From: Roseobacter sp. CCS2
GTDB taxonomy: Bacteria; Pseudomonadota; Alphaproteobacteria; Rhodobacterales; Rhodobacteraceae
Reading direction: 5' to 3'
NCBI RefSeq assembly: GCF_000169435.1
Contig: NZ_AAYB01000002.1
Coordinates: 248,001-312,000, forward strand
Length of the DNA: 64,000 nt
Part shown: positions 38,026 through 46,524 of the stretch, in pieces
Layout: the number at the start of each line of letters is the position of its first letter
Numbering within the stretch: position 1 is the first letter of the stretch
Notes under the pieces: model-generated
Told to the model about the DNA's origin: nothing
The model's database searches: none
The model's input: only the letters and a program-made list of their open reading frames with translations
Made by a program: the position numbers and the translations under genes

Positions 38026-40125
38026 TTACGCGCCAGGGCTGATTTCATTCACAGAAATATTCATCCGACCGCTGCCGGTTCGTGTTGCTATGGGCTTAGG
38101 TGGCGGGAAATTGGCATCTTGCAGCCCGGCTTGGATATGTAGCCAAGCACGGTCGCCATCCGCACCACCTGCCATTTCATTAACGGTGAAACGTGCGACA
38201 CGTGGCGCTGAAACGCTGGTGCCGTTCTGGCGCACCATAGATCCGCTACGGGATCCTGCGCTGATCACGCCTTGTAAAACAAGGCTGTCGTCCGCCCGCG
38301 CCGATGCATCAGGGCCATCGCGATAGGGTATTGCTTCACCTCTGGGTGGGGTGATTGGCCCGGCGGCAGAGTAGTCAGACATCTTGCCGTTGCTTTGCGT
38401 CAGTCCACCAATGACCAGCGGTGACGGTCCACAGGCAAACCCACTGAGCGTTCCGGCCCGTCTGATCGGGCTGTCGGTGCCCGGTGGATCAACAGCAAGC
38501 GGTGCGCCAAATTTGTTAAAGCGCTGATAGTCGCCATTGTTGAAATAGGGCTGGCGGCCACCTGTGCGGAACCCGGGCAATGTATCATCACGTTCAATCC
38601 AGACCTGCACACTTTCGTCTGCGGCGATTTGATCTGGCGTGACCTCGATTTCCCAGCGGCCTGATGGGGCCAATGGGGCCGGTGTCAGGCTTGCCGTCGG
38701 ATTCAGGCTAAGGGTGATGACACCGCGTGCTGTTGGCAATGGGGTGAACGCAAAAGACAGGCGCGCGACCTCTATGCCGTCTTGGTTTATCAAGGATTGA
38801 TATGACCCGGCGGCGATATCCACAGGCCCACTTTGTAACCCGTCCGGCGTTGTTGCGCGCACGGTGACAAAGTTAGGTAGCGGGCTGGACGCGCTGTAGG
38901 GCATCCATAACTGCACTTCGCTCGCTGTACGGTCATCGGGCATCGCCACGAAATCAAGCACCTTTGCCGGGCGGCTGCCGCCCGCATCAAATGCCAGCAT
39001 CGCGTGGGTGCGTGACAGATTGCCGTTACCAGCAGGCAAGACAAGCCGCAGTTCCTGATCAGCATCGCATTCCGGGCCAAAATAATCCTCGATCACACGT
39101 GCAATCGGGCTGGTGCCGTCATGTGGGCCGCCGAAGTTACCGTAGCTGAAGTTGAAAACAGCAGGCGGGCGCGAGCCGTCTTTGCAGCGGAACCGTGCCG
39201 CTTGTCGCGTCAATCGCAGCAGTGCCAGAACAAGGCTGGGTAGAATGCTACCGCCAGAGACGTCTTCGGTCACGCGCGTTGGCAATATGGCACAGAGTAT
39301 GGGTCGGTCATCCGGGGCGGCATCCATGGGATAGCCCGCCGCCAACGCGGTGATATGTGTGCCATGCGATCGCCGCAAAGACGTTGGTGAAAACGTTCCA
39401 TCGGCATAGTCGATCAGGCCCGCTTGTTGATAAAAGCGATCCTCATCCAGCAACATGGATGATGTATTGGCCACCAGCAACGCGTCAATCTGTGCCTTGT
39501 CCAGTTCGACACCGACCGAGGCCTGTCCGGGCGCTGTCCCGGGCATTGTTGGCAGAAGGGTTGCGTAATGAACGCGCGTCGATGTCAGGCTGTCGCGGAA
39601 GACATCGTTGCCAAAGGCAATTCCGTCGTCAATGACCGCTGTGATCACTGATCCGTTGGGCACCTTGATAATAGGTAGCGATGTGCTTTGGCTCTTGGCC
39701 TCCAGATTGATGAAATCCGGATCGATAATTGCACCAAGGATCACCGCTGCGACGTTGAATTTATCACCGGATAGGTTCAGATCGGTCAACAAATTCGTGG
39801 TCGCAAAGACGACAACAAGTTTGCTGTCAAAGCTGATTTCCCGATCTTTAGGGGTGTAGTCGGTCGGAATATGAATCTGACCGCGCAGACCTTTACCAAG
39901 GCCTTGCATGAAGGCAGCAATGCTTGTGTCGCGCAAATCAAGCAATGCGGACCACCAGATCGTCGCATCGCTATCGTCTTTTTCCCGGTCAGACCGTGCA
40001 ACAAAGTTCTTTTGCTGCCCTAACCGGAAATCCACTGTATTGCTGGCGGCCCCCCGTTCAGCGACCCCCTGCCACTTTAGCCCCGATGGGCGTTTTGGTG
40101 ATCCGTCCTTGCCCTTTAATCGCAT
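38026..40125 (-). CDS. Leaderless subtilase (S8 serine protease)
   Basis: 699 residues from the ATG at 40125, which overlaps the stop of the upstream gene and has GGCAGGA five bases before it. In-frame ATGs up to 40224 would overlap further. The Asp-His-Ser triad can be placed at Asp166 (AVIDDGIAFG), His254 (SHGTHITALAAG) and Ser637 (NGTSVSAPR). The oxyanion Asn is probable in LPAGNGNLSR. About 350 residues between His and Ser include a large insert (roughly residues 365-560) rich in beta strands. No signal peptide or secretion tail is seen, so it may act in the cytoplasm. It is the third gene of the regulator/PAP2/subtilase unit. Substrate unknown. Confidence 0.85.
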   Translation of the reverse strand: MRLKGKDGSPKRPSGLKWQGVAERGAASNTVDFRLGQQKNFVARSDREKDDSDATIWWSALLDLRDTSIAAFMQGLGKGLRGQIHIPTDYTPKDREISFDSKLVVVFATTNLLTDLNLSGDKFNVAAVILGAIIDPDFINLEAKSQSTSLPIIKVPNGSVITAVIDDGIAFGNDVFRDSLTSTRVHYATLLPTMPGTAPGQASVGVELDKAQIDALLVANTSSMLLDEDRFYQQAGLIDYADGTFSPTSLRRSHGTHITALAAGYPMDAAPDDRPILCAILPTRVTEDVSGGSILPSLVLALLRLTRQAARFRCKDGSRPPAVFNFSYGNFGGPHDGTSPIARVIEDYFGPECDADQELRLVLPAGNGNLSRTHAMLAFDAGGSRPAKVLDFVAMPDDRTASEVQLWMPYSASSPLPNFVTVRATTPDGLQSGPVDIAAGSYQSLINQDGIEVARLSFAFTPLPTARGVITLSLNPTASLTPAPLAPSGRWEIEVTPDQIAADESVQVWIERDDTLPGFRTGGRQPYFNNGDYQRFNKFGAPLAVDPPGTDSPIRRAGTLSGFACGPSPLVIGGLTQSNGKMSDYSAAGPITPPRGEAIPYRDGPDASARADDSLVLQGVISAGSRSGSMVRQNGTSVSAPRVARFTVNEMAGGADGDRAWLHIQAGLQDANFPPPKPIATRTGSGRMNISVNEISPGA

Positions 40126-41309
40126 GGCAGGTCCTGCCATTCGGCGACGGCCTTGCCCCACAACCATGCCAGCGGGGCGGAGTGCACTTCGTTTTTCGAC
40201 GGTTTTCGCGTGGTTGTTGCCCATGGTTTATTGTTCGGTCCTGATTTCGCGGGCTGAAGATCATCTTGCGCCCCGTATAGTTGATGCCAGTCAAAGTCAT
40301 CGGCGGCATCAAAGCGTGTGCCATCGAATTTTGCGCTTGTGCTGTCTTGCGCGGTTGGATCGCAGTGTTCGTGAATAAACTCTGCCAATGTCAGGCCCAG
40401 AAGTGACCCAGCAACGCTATCCATAGGGAAATGCACGCCAGCCACTGTTCTGTTAATTGCAATCCGTGATGCGAGACGCATCATCATTTCGCCCCAGACG
40501 CTATCTTGTTGGTATTGCGGCGTGCCCGATGCGCGCAGCAGCTTCCATAGCAAACGTGCAGCGATGAAAGCCTCGGTCGCATGGCCGCTGGGCAAAGACC
40601 CATGCGTCGGGGTCTGAATCATCGGCTGCACCTGCGGCGAAAACTCGATGGGGCGCTTGGCGGCAAGGGTGTATTTGATGCGCATGTGATTGTAATTGGC
40701 AAAGCGTAAGGCCGTATCCAATAACTCTATTGTAAACGGAGTACGGGCGGGATCAATGAATGCGATTGATGCTAGAAACGGTACAGGTGAGGCGAGTTGA
40801 GCAAGAATTTCAGCACCGCGATCCTGTCGTATATCAGCATAACCCGACAGAAAGCCCATCTGGTCCTTGAACTGCTCAATCGTAGGAGCTGTCATTTCGA
40901 CAAGTGGTCGAGCTTGGACTTTGGGTGGTTGGTTAGGTTTTGAGTCCAAGCGCCACAAGTACGCGGTCGCGGTTTCATCGCAGCTAGACGAGTAAGTAAC
41001 GCGTGTGCCGAGTTCAGAATCAAACACACGTGCGCGCACGTATGGTGAAAGACGCTTCAGGTTGGGCGGGTACTCACAACAACCCTGGACGATGTTTGGA
41101 TCCAGATCCAAGGGCGCACCAACAATGCCATCGCGCGTTGTTAAGAGCGATTCTGCCCCTAACGGCCCCTCTGTTCCAGCCAAACCGGAAAGCCCGGACA
41201 ATCCCGACAGGCCGGAAAGCCCCGACAAACCAGACAATCCTGACAACCCAGAAAGCCCTGATAACCCAGAAAGCCCGGACTCGGGTCCACCACCATATGT
41301 CATATTCAA
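40116..41309 (-). CDS. PAP2/vanadium haloperoxidase-like protein with N-terminal Gly-Leu-Ser repeats
   Basis: 397 residues. The PAP2/vanadium-binding motifs are in order: KYTLAAKRP (Lys212 to Pro220), SLPSGHATEAF (His243) and NRTVAGVHFPMD (His293), matching K-x6-RP, PSGH and (S)R-x5-H-x3-D except for Asn in place of the leading Ser. The fold contains acid phosphatases and vanadium haloperoxidases; the size and the text ASRIAINRTVAGVHFPMDS favour the haloperoxidase side, but activity cannot be told. Residues 12-44 are an uninterrupted (Gly-Leu-Ser)10-Gly-Leu-Ala tract. There is no signal peptide. The stop overlaps the subtilase start (ATGCGATTAA). Confidence 0.85.
   Translation of the reverse strand: MNMTYGGGPESGLSGLSGLSGLSGLSGLSGLSGLSGLSGLSGLAGTEGPLGAESLLTTRDGIVGAPLDLDPNIVQGCCEYPPNLKRLSPYVRARVFDSELGTRVTYSSSCDETATAYLWRLDSKPNQPPKVQARPLVEMTAPTIEQFKDQMGFLSGYADIRQDRGAEILAQLASPVPFLASIAFIDPARTPFTIELLDTALRFANYNHMRIKYTLAAKRPIEFSPQVQPMIQTPTHGSLPSGHATEAFIAARLLWKLLRASGTPQYQQDSVWGEMMMRLASRIAINRTVAGVHFPMDSVAGSLLGLTLAEFIHEHCDPTAQDSTSAKFDGTRFDAADDFDWHQLYGAQDDLQPAKSGPNNKPWATTTRKPSKNEVHSAPLAWLWGKAVAEWQDLPCD
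41178..41276 (-). repeat. Eleven 9-bp tandem units encoding Gly-Leu-Ser
   Basis: Ten Gly-Leu-Ser triplets and one Gly-Leu-Ala are encoded by degenerate 9-bp units. Third positions vary between units, while the amino acids do not, which suggests selection on the peptide rather than recent slippage alone. Gly-X-Y spacing is collagen-like, but without proline. Confidence 0.9.
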
Positions 41310-41338
41310 AATCCTCTTTTAAAATACATTTCGTCTTT

Positions 41339-43366
41339 TTATTCGGGCACGCCAATCTCACGCAAAGTTGCTGCAAAGTTGCGCCCCAACTCGAAGTTAG
41401 CACTAGGAGAGTTCTTTAGCCAAGCACTGACACTTAGATTTGGTTGTAGGCGTAACAGTTCTTGTATGGTCCTGCGTGCAGCCTCTTCATCACCAAGCCG
41501 CATTTGGGCCACTGCTTTGACGCGTAATGTGGACGTATGTGTCCTGTTCAAGCGAATAGATGCCTTTGCCAGCGCGATTGCACGTTCGTAGTCTTCTGCT
41601 GCGATACTTGCCGTCGATGCCAGTGACAAAAAGAAAAACCGGTGCGGATCAAGCGGCGCAAGATGCAGCGCATGTTCACAGTCGCGCTTGGCCTCTTCGC
41701 CTTTGCCTTGGAAAGCGAACAATGCCCCTCGCAATACTCTGCCGCTCGCATCATTGGGATTGATGTCGAGTGCCGTATCATAGCGTTCTTCAGCCTCATC
41801 AAGCTGGTGCAAAAGGTGGGTCAGCACATTGCCTTCACTAATTAACGCGAGTGCATTTTCGGGATCAATGTCTAAAGCCTTCCTCGAAAATCCAAGCGCT
41901 TGCTGTGCTGCTTCTTGTGGGTTTCCTGACCACCCTTGCTGTACGCGCAGCACGTACCATCTTGCCATCCACGCAAGTGCGGCTGGATGATTTGGTACAC
42001 GTTCAATAAGGGTGCGCAGCATCTCGCCCGCTAAATTGAAATCGACAGGCGCGAACCGGTACATCAACCCGACAGCCCCGATCAACAGCGAGTAATTCCG
42101 AAGTGTTGAGATCGGCCTGGAGCGCACCCGATCAATTTCGTTGAGTGCAATCGCTTTGCGCACCTTTGCAACGATTTCTTCAACCGCCTCTATACCATTC
42201 AGAATGTCGGTAACCTCGACAGCGACACGTTCGGCCCACAAGACCTTGTTTGTGCTGACCTCGGATAATTGAAGCATCATGCCGACATGGGTGTCATGTG
42301 TCAGGATCGTACCTGACAAAACAAAATCGGCGCCCAGCATGTCGCCGATTTTGTCCAGACTTGCCTCTTGCGCGCGAAAAGCTGTCGTAGAGAGGCGTGA
42401 AATCACATTGACATCCGCAGACCGCGAGAGTGTCGCAATCAGGTCGTCGGCCATGATTTCACCGATTACGTTGGTGTCTGCCGAGGCAATCCGCGCACGC
42501 AACGGCAAAACTGCGATGGTTGGCAACAGATCCTCGGCCGCAATATCGGGCATTAGCCGCGCGCCGCTTGTGTTTGCATGCACGCGAAACGCGCGTATGT
42601 CTTCATTTGTCGTCCGAAGTATCTGCTGGCCGAGGTCTTCAAAATCGAAATCAAGTTCGGCGTGGCACTGATCACGCGCCTCTACTGACACAACGACTTG
42701 TGCTTCTTGTGCGATGCCTGCCAGTCCTGCGACGCGTGCGCCATCATACGCCGCTTTGCTTGTTTGCCCTGCCGGTATCAGATCGACGCCGATCCCACAG
42801 TTCTGACCATTGGACGACGCGCTGAGCCGGAGGGCGAAACGCACTGCGGCCATCACATCGGGAAACGAAAAAAGAACGGTGTCATCTTTTGTCGGGATAT
42901 GGGTGCCCGCGCCTAGACTGGCCGCTTCGTTTTTTATGGTTGTGAGGGCAAGCTGGACCTTTGGATGCGCGGGTTGGATGCAGACCAACGCCGAAACTGC
43001 ATTCGCGCCACTGCTTTGACCGCCCATCAAAGCGGTCTCTGGCTGGTCTGTGTCCTGATGCGTCGGGCTAAGTTGATACCCGACCTTGGGCCGTGTTTTC
43101 AGAATACGGCGGTCTGTATCGCCCAAGGCGCGCCTGACATCGGCGATGCATTGCGTCAGGCTGTCGTCAGTTACGCTGACATCCTGCCAAACCGTTGAAA
43201 TCAAATCATCTTTCGTGACTGTTTGGCCGATATTATCAACCAAAAGTGACAAAACCTGCGCGGACTGCGGCCGCAGGCTGACTTGATTGCCAGCCTCATC
43301 CAAAAGGCAATCCAGCCCAGTGTCATACGTAAAAAGGCCTAACCGCACCTTTACTTCACGTGTCAA
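41339..43366 (-). CDS. Winged-helix regulator with cyclase-like, TolB-like and TPR domains
   Basis: 675 residues from a TTG at 43366 that has GGGGAG six bases upstream; an in-frame GTG at 43348 would also keep the domain. Residues about 5-100 are an OmpR/CadC-type winged helix (SLRPQSAQVLSLLVDNIGQT, then SVTDDSLTQCIADVRRALGD, ending KTRPKVGYQL). Residues about 120-270 resemble a degenerate nucleotide cyclase domain. About 285-420 is the TolB-like block (IAVLPLRARI, GADFVLSGTIL). The rest is TPR helices (ALAWMARWYVLRVQQGW, LDIDPENALALISEGNVL). No membrane helix, so it senses in the cytoplasm. It probably controls the two genes downstream and itself. Confidence 0.88.
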   Translation of the reverse strand: MTREVKVRLGLFTYDTGLDCLLDEAGNQVSLRPQSAQVLSLLVDNIGQTVTKDDLISTVWQDVSVTDDSLTQCIADVRRALGDTDRRILKTRPKVGYQLSPTHQDTDQPETALMGGQSSGANAVSALVCIQPAHPKVQLALTTIKNEAASLGAGTHIPTKDDTVLFSFPDVMAAVRFALRLSASSNGQNCGIGVDLIPAGQTSKAAYDGARVAGLAGIAQEAQVVVSVEARDQCHAELDFDFEDLGQQILRTTNEDIRAFRVHANTSGARLMPDIAAEDLLPTIAVLPLRARIASADTNVIGEIMADDLIATLSRSADVNVISRLSTTAFRAQEASLDKIGDMLGADFVLSGTILTHDTHVGMMLQLSEVSTNKVLWAERVAVEVTDILNGIEAVEEIVAKVRKAIALNEIDRVRSRPISTLRNYSLLIGAVGLMYRFAPVDFNLAGEMLRTLIERVPNHPAALAWMARWYVLRVQQGWSGNPQEAAQQALGFSRKALDIDPENALALISEGNVLTHLLHQLDEAEERYDTALDINPNDASGRVLRGALFAFQGKGEEAKRDCEHALHLAPLDPHRFFFLSLASTASIAAEDYERAIALAKASIRLNRTHTSTLRVKAVAQMRLGDEEAARRTIQELLRLQPNLSVSAWLKNSPSANFELGRNFAATLREIGVPE

Positions 43367-43499
43367 TGGTATCTCCCCACGACGCGCTTCAGGCCGCAAC
43401 TGAAGGCGAAGTATTTAATTCCCAAGGACAATTTACCGTGGATCGCCTGTCGTGCAAGACAAATGGTACAAGCCGCCGGCCGCGAGCCGTGATGAAGCG

Positions 43500-43545
43500 T
43501 TCAGAAATTTTCAGAAAATTTCAGGAAAACCTTCAGGACTTTCAG
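43500..43545. promoter_or_regulatory. Five phased TTCAG direct repeats upstream of the winged-helix regulator
   Basis: TTCAG occurs at 43500, 43510, 43520, 43532 and 43541, giving spacings of 10, 10, 12 and 9 bases, close to one helical turn. OmpR-type winged helices bind such phased direct repeats. The array lies about 135 bases before the regulator start, so it is a candidate self-regulatory site. Confidence 0.6.
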
Positions 43546-43993
43546 GGCACACAAAAGTTAACGTTAGGTCACTGCTTAGCTGAGCGGGTGATGATCCAGA
43601 CGATGACTTCTTCCAGTCAAATCGTCCAAGACCCGCAAAGCGACTGCAATGATGAGAGGAGAGATCACCATTAGTATTCGGTGAGTTGTTTAAGAGTGGT
43701 GGTCGAAACAGCCAGATGGCGCCGTCACATGTCAGGTTAGCCGCAAGCATACCTGTGTGGGGTTCGTGAGTGCACCTTGGTGCCGTTTGGTCGCATTCGT
43801 ATTCTCCATGGGTCTGAACAGTCCCGGTTCAGACCCAGTCATCACAGTGACGGGTGCCGCTATTTGTGTGTTAGGGCGGGCATCTGATTGGTTAAAGAGT
43901 GAGATATATAGGTGGGCCTTTTCAGGCGGTCCAGACGATCGGATCGTAGGTGGAAGGGGACGTGACGAGAGATTTTAGAGAGTTATTTCAGCA

Positions 43994-44038
43994 CCAAAAG
44001 GGCCCGGCACATGTTGTGTCGGGCTCAATTTCTTTTGG
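43994..44038 (-). terminator. Hairpin downstream of znuA
   Basis: Inner stem GCCCGGCACA / TGTGTCGGGC (one wobble) and an outer CCAAAAG / CTTTTGG. It lies about 90 bases past the znuA stop on the minus strand and may end that transcript. Confidence 0.55.
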
Positions 44039-44126
44039 CGATTTATGCGTATCCAAAGGTGATCGCGCAGGCATTGCAGCAGCTTCGACAAAGCTGATTG
44101 TAAGATTTAGCGAAGCTGCGGTTAAC

Positions 44127-45209
44127 CTACAGGCAATCGGCCAGTGTTGTAGCCATGTTCCGGATCAGTTGCGGATAAAGTGTTGGTCCGGGTTCCAGAT
44201 CAGCGCCCAGCGGGTCAATCACGCCGGTGTTCGCCTCTGTTCCATCAAGAACTGTGTTAACCAGCCCCGCGTTAAACTGCGGCTCTGCCAGTACGCAGGC
44301 AATTCCTTCATCACGCACGCGCCCTTGAATTTCGGCAACCCGTGCCGGGCTGGGATCCGTAGCATCACTGAGCGAGATTGCGCCGGACGCCGGGAAATCG
44401 AAATCTGTTTCGAAATACTGATAGGCATCATGGAAGGCGACAAAACTTTGGCCGCGTACCGGTGCGAGTATCTCATTAACTTCAGCAGAAAGGGCTTCCA
44501 TCTCGGTCTTTGCGGCAGCGGCGTTGGCAAAGTAAGCGCCTGCGTTTTCGGGATCTGCCGATGATAGTTCTGCCGCGATCATGTCCAGCCAAGCTGTTGC
44601 ATTAGTCGGTGATAGCCACGCATGTGGATCATGTGCGCCGTGATCATGCCCTTCATGCCCATCGGCTTTCGCATGATCTGCGTGGTCATGGTCATCATGT
44701 GCATCGCCTTCAGCGTGATCGTCATGTCCGTGATCGTCGTGGTCATGTTCGTCATGATTATGCGCGTCTTCGGCATGATCGTCGTGGCCATGCGCGTCAT
44801 GGTCGTGATCCGCGTGATCATCATGCGCTTCGCCATGTTCGTGCGCCTCAAACAAAGCGTCCTCGCGGAAATCAAGAAGTGTGGTTTCATCCGCTTCAAG
44901 CAGGGTGAGAATTGTCGCATCCGTCGTCAGCGTATCGATCGCATCTTCCATCCACGGTGCCAGATCTTCGCCCATCCAGACAACCATATCAGCGTCTTGC
45001 AGGGCCCCGGCCTCTGACGGGCGCAGGCTGTATTCGTGCGGGGATGCGCCGGGTGGCAGAATAAGGCTGGGTTCACCCACGCCGTCCATGACTCGGGCGA
45101 CAAGTGAATGCACCGGTGCGATATCAACAGCCACATTCGGCACATCGGCCATGGCTGTTCCACCCATCAAAATGGCAATTAAAGAGAGTGAAGCGCGCTT
45201 TGTGGACAT
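44127..45209 (-). CDS. znuA: Zinc ABC transporter substrate-binding protein ZnuA
   Basis: 360 residues with a signal peptide (cleavage after GGTAMA). The cluster A-1 fold is recognised from VDIAPVHSLVARVMDGVG, LPPGASPHEYSLRPSEA and FVAFHDAYQYFE. A histidine- and aspartate-rich insert covers about residues 120-193, longer than in many ZnuA proteins; it is thought to gather zinc. The direct ligands fit the histidine in SPHEY, HDPHAWLSP and AFHDAY. It is divergent from zur-znuC-znuB across a short operator region. Confidence 0.96.
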   Translation of the reverse strand: MSTKRASLSLIAILMGGTAMADVPNVAVDIAPVHSLVARVMDGVGEPSLILPPGASPHEYSLRPSEAGALQDADMVVWMGEDLAPWMEDAIDTLTTDATILTLLEADETTLLDFREDALFEAHEHGEAHDDHADHDHDAHGHDDHAEDAHNHDEHDHDDHGHDDHAEGDAHDDHDHADHAKADGHEGHDHGAHDPHAWLSPTNATAWLDMIAAELSSADPENAGAYFANAAAAKTEMEALSAEVNEILAPVRGQSFVAFHDAYQYFETDFDFPASGAISLSDATDPSPARVAEIQGRVRDEGIACVLAEPQFNAGLVNTVLDGTEANTGVIDPLGADLEPGPTLYPQLIRNMATTLADCL

Positions 45210-45221
45210 TGGGACCTCTAT

Positions 45222-45272
45222 GTGATTTTATAACGTTACGCATTATTTAGATGATATACAATAACATTACAA
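45222..45272. promoter_or_regulatory. Candidate Zur operator region between znuA and zur
   Basis: An AT-rich segment with two dyad-like words: TTATAACGTTACG-type near 45228-45240 and ATATACAATAACATTAC near 45254-45270. Zur boxes of related bacteria are AT-rich palindromes of the form GTTAT...ATAAC. One such site could control both divergent promoters; exact boundaries are inference. Confidence 0.55.
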
Positions 45273-45286
45273 GAGAGGCGCAAAGC

Positions 45287-45784
45287 ATGTCTGGCGAAAA
45301 TGCGACCCCGCTGGGGTTTGAAAAGCACGATCACAAGGCTTGCGTCGTAGGGGCATTGGCCGCAGCTGAGGCGCGCTGCGCTGCAGAGGGGCTGCGTCTG
45401 ACACCTGTCAGGCAGAAAGTGTTAGAGCTTTTGTTGCGGGAACATCGCGCACTTGGGGCCTATGCAATTCTTGATCTTTTGCGGGATGCAGGTTTTGGGT
45501 CGCAGCCGCCCGTGGCCTATCGGGCGCTTGATTTTCTGGCCGAACATGGGTTCGTCCACAAGATCGAACGCTTGAATGCGTTCGTTGCATGCGCCCATCC
45601 AAATGAAAACCATTCACCCGCCTTTATGATTTGCCGTCTTTGTGATGCCGTGGCCGAAGCACATTCCACACCCGCAAAAGGCGCGTTGGGCGATGCGGCA
45701 AGGGCTGCTGGATTTCAGATCGAAAAGACAGTTGTCGAGGCAGAGGGCGTGTGCCCCGCCTGTGTGGATAAGGCCGACGCATGA
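45287..45784 (+). CDS. zur: Zinc uptake regulator Zur (Fur family)
   Basis: 165 residues from the ATG at 45287 with AGAGG nine bases upstream. Fur-family winged helix (GLRLTPVRQKVLELLL, ALGAYAILDLL, QPPVAYRALDFLAEHGFVHKI) is followed by the dimer domain with CAHPNENHSPAFMICRLCD, and a second C-x2-C pair (GVCPACVDK) for the structural zinc. With the zinc bound it represses the znu genes. It is the first gene of zur-znuC-znuB and overlaps znuC by ATGA. Confidence 0.95.
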   Translation: MSGENATPLGFEKHDHKACVVGALAAAEARCAAEGLRLTPVRQKVLELLLREHRALGAYAILDLLRDAGFGSQPPVAYRALDFLAEHGFVHKIERLNAFVACAHPNENHSPAFMICRLCDAVAEAHSTPAKGALGDAARAAGFQIEKTVVEAEGVCPACVDKADA

Positions 45785-46524
45785 GCCTGATCACCGTTAC
45801 TGACCTGCACGTCGCCTACGGCGCCAACACAGTCCTGCGCAATGTTGCGTTGCATATTGAACCGGGTGAAATCGTGACCATCGTGGGTCCCAACGGGTCC
45901 GGCAAGACAAGTTTGCTGCGCGCGATCATTGGCGCGACTGGCGTAACAAAAGGCGACATCGCCTTAAAACCTGGCCTGAAGATTGGCTACGTGCCGCAAC
46001 GCCTGCACATCGACCCAACCCTGCCGATTACTGTCGCGCGTTTCATGCGCTTGACCAACAAGGTTTCCAAATCGGTATGTAGCGCGGCATTGGAAGCAGC
46101 GGGCGTGCCGGATCTGCTTAATCGGCAGATGTCACAGCTTTCTGGCGGCCAGTTCCAGCGTGTCATGCTGGCACGTGCCTTGATCAACGAACCTGATGTT
46201 TTGCTATTGGATGAAGCGACACAAGGGCTCGACCAACGGGGTTCTGCTGCGTTTTATCATCAAATTGAACAGGTCCGCCGCGAAACGGGTTGCGCTGTTT
46301 TGATGATCAGCCACGAACTGCATGTGGTGATGAGCGCCTCAGACCGCGTGATCTGTTTGAACGGCCACGTCTGTTGCGAAGGGACGCCTGCGGTTGTTGC
46401 TTCTGCGCCAGAGTATCGCGCGCTTTTTGGCACTGGCACCGGTGGGGCGCTGGCGCTTTATCGTCATGATCACGACCACAATCATGACCATGATCATGGT
46501 CATACCCACGAGGCCGCTGAATAA
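45781..46524 (+). CDS. znuC: Zinc ABC transporter ATP-binding protein ZnuC
   Basis: 247 residues. Walker A is GPNGSGKTS, the signature LSGGQFQR, Walker B VLLLDEATQG, followed by the switch histidine in MISHELHVV. The C terminus ends in a histidine-rich tail (about the last 20 residues), a common ZnuC feature that may sense or buffer zinc. It starts within the zur stop and its stop overlaps znuB (TAATG). Confidence 0.95.
   Translation: MSLITVTDLHVAYGANTVLRNVALHIEPGEIVTIVGPNGSGKTSLLRAIIGATGVTKGDIALKPGLKIGYVPQRLHIDPTLPITVARFMRLTNKVSKSVCSAALEAAGVPDLLNRQMSQLSGGQFQRVMLARALINEPDVLLLDEATQGLDQRGSAAFYHQIEQVRRETGCAVLMISHELHVVMSASDRVICLNGHVCCEGTPAVVASAPEYRALFGTGTGGALALYRHDHDHNHDHDHGHTHEAAE

Larger units (their letters stand above)
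43400..44126. other. Long spacer between the regulator gene and znuA
   Basis: About 730 bases with no credible gene on either strand. It holds the TTCAG repeats and a hairpin near znuA. Open frames here lack family features. The stretch 43560-43980 has mixed composition and could be the remains of a lost gene, but I see nothing to name. Confidence 0.5.

Noticed and set aside
41003..41419. Plus-strand Pro/Asp/Ser-rich frames over the Gly-Leu-Ser tract
   Set aside because: Antisense image of the repeat; the minus-strand frame has the full PAP2 motifs.
43757..43978. 73-codon frame in the long spacer before znuA
   Set aside because: No ribosome-binding site and no family-like sequence.
44609..45017. 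Plus-strand His/Val-rich frames over znuA
   Set aside because: Shadows of the His/Asp codon repeats of ZnuA on the opposite strand.
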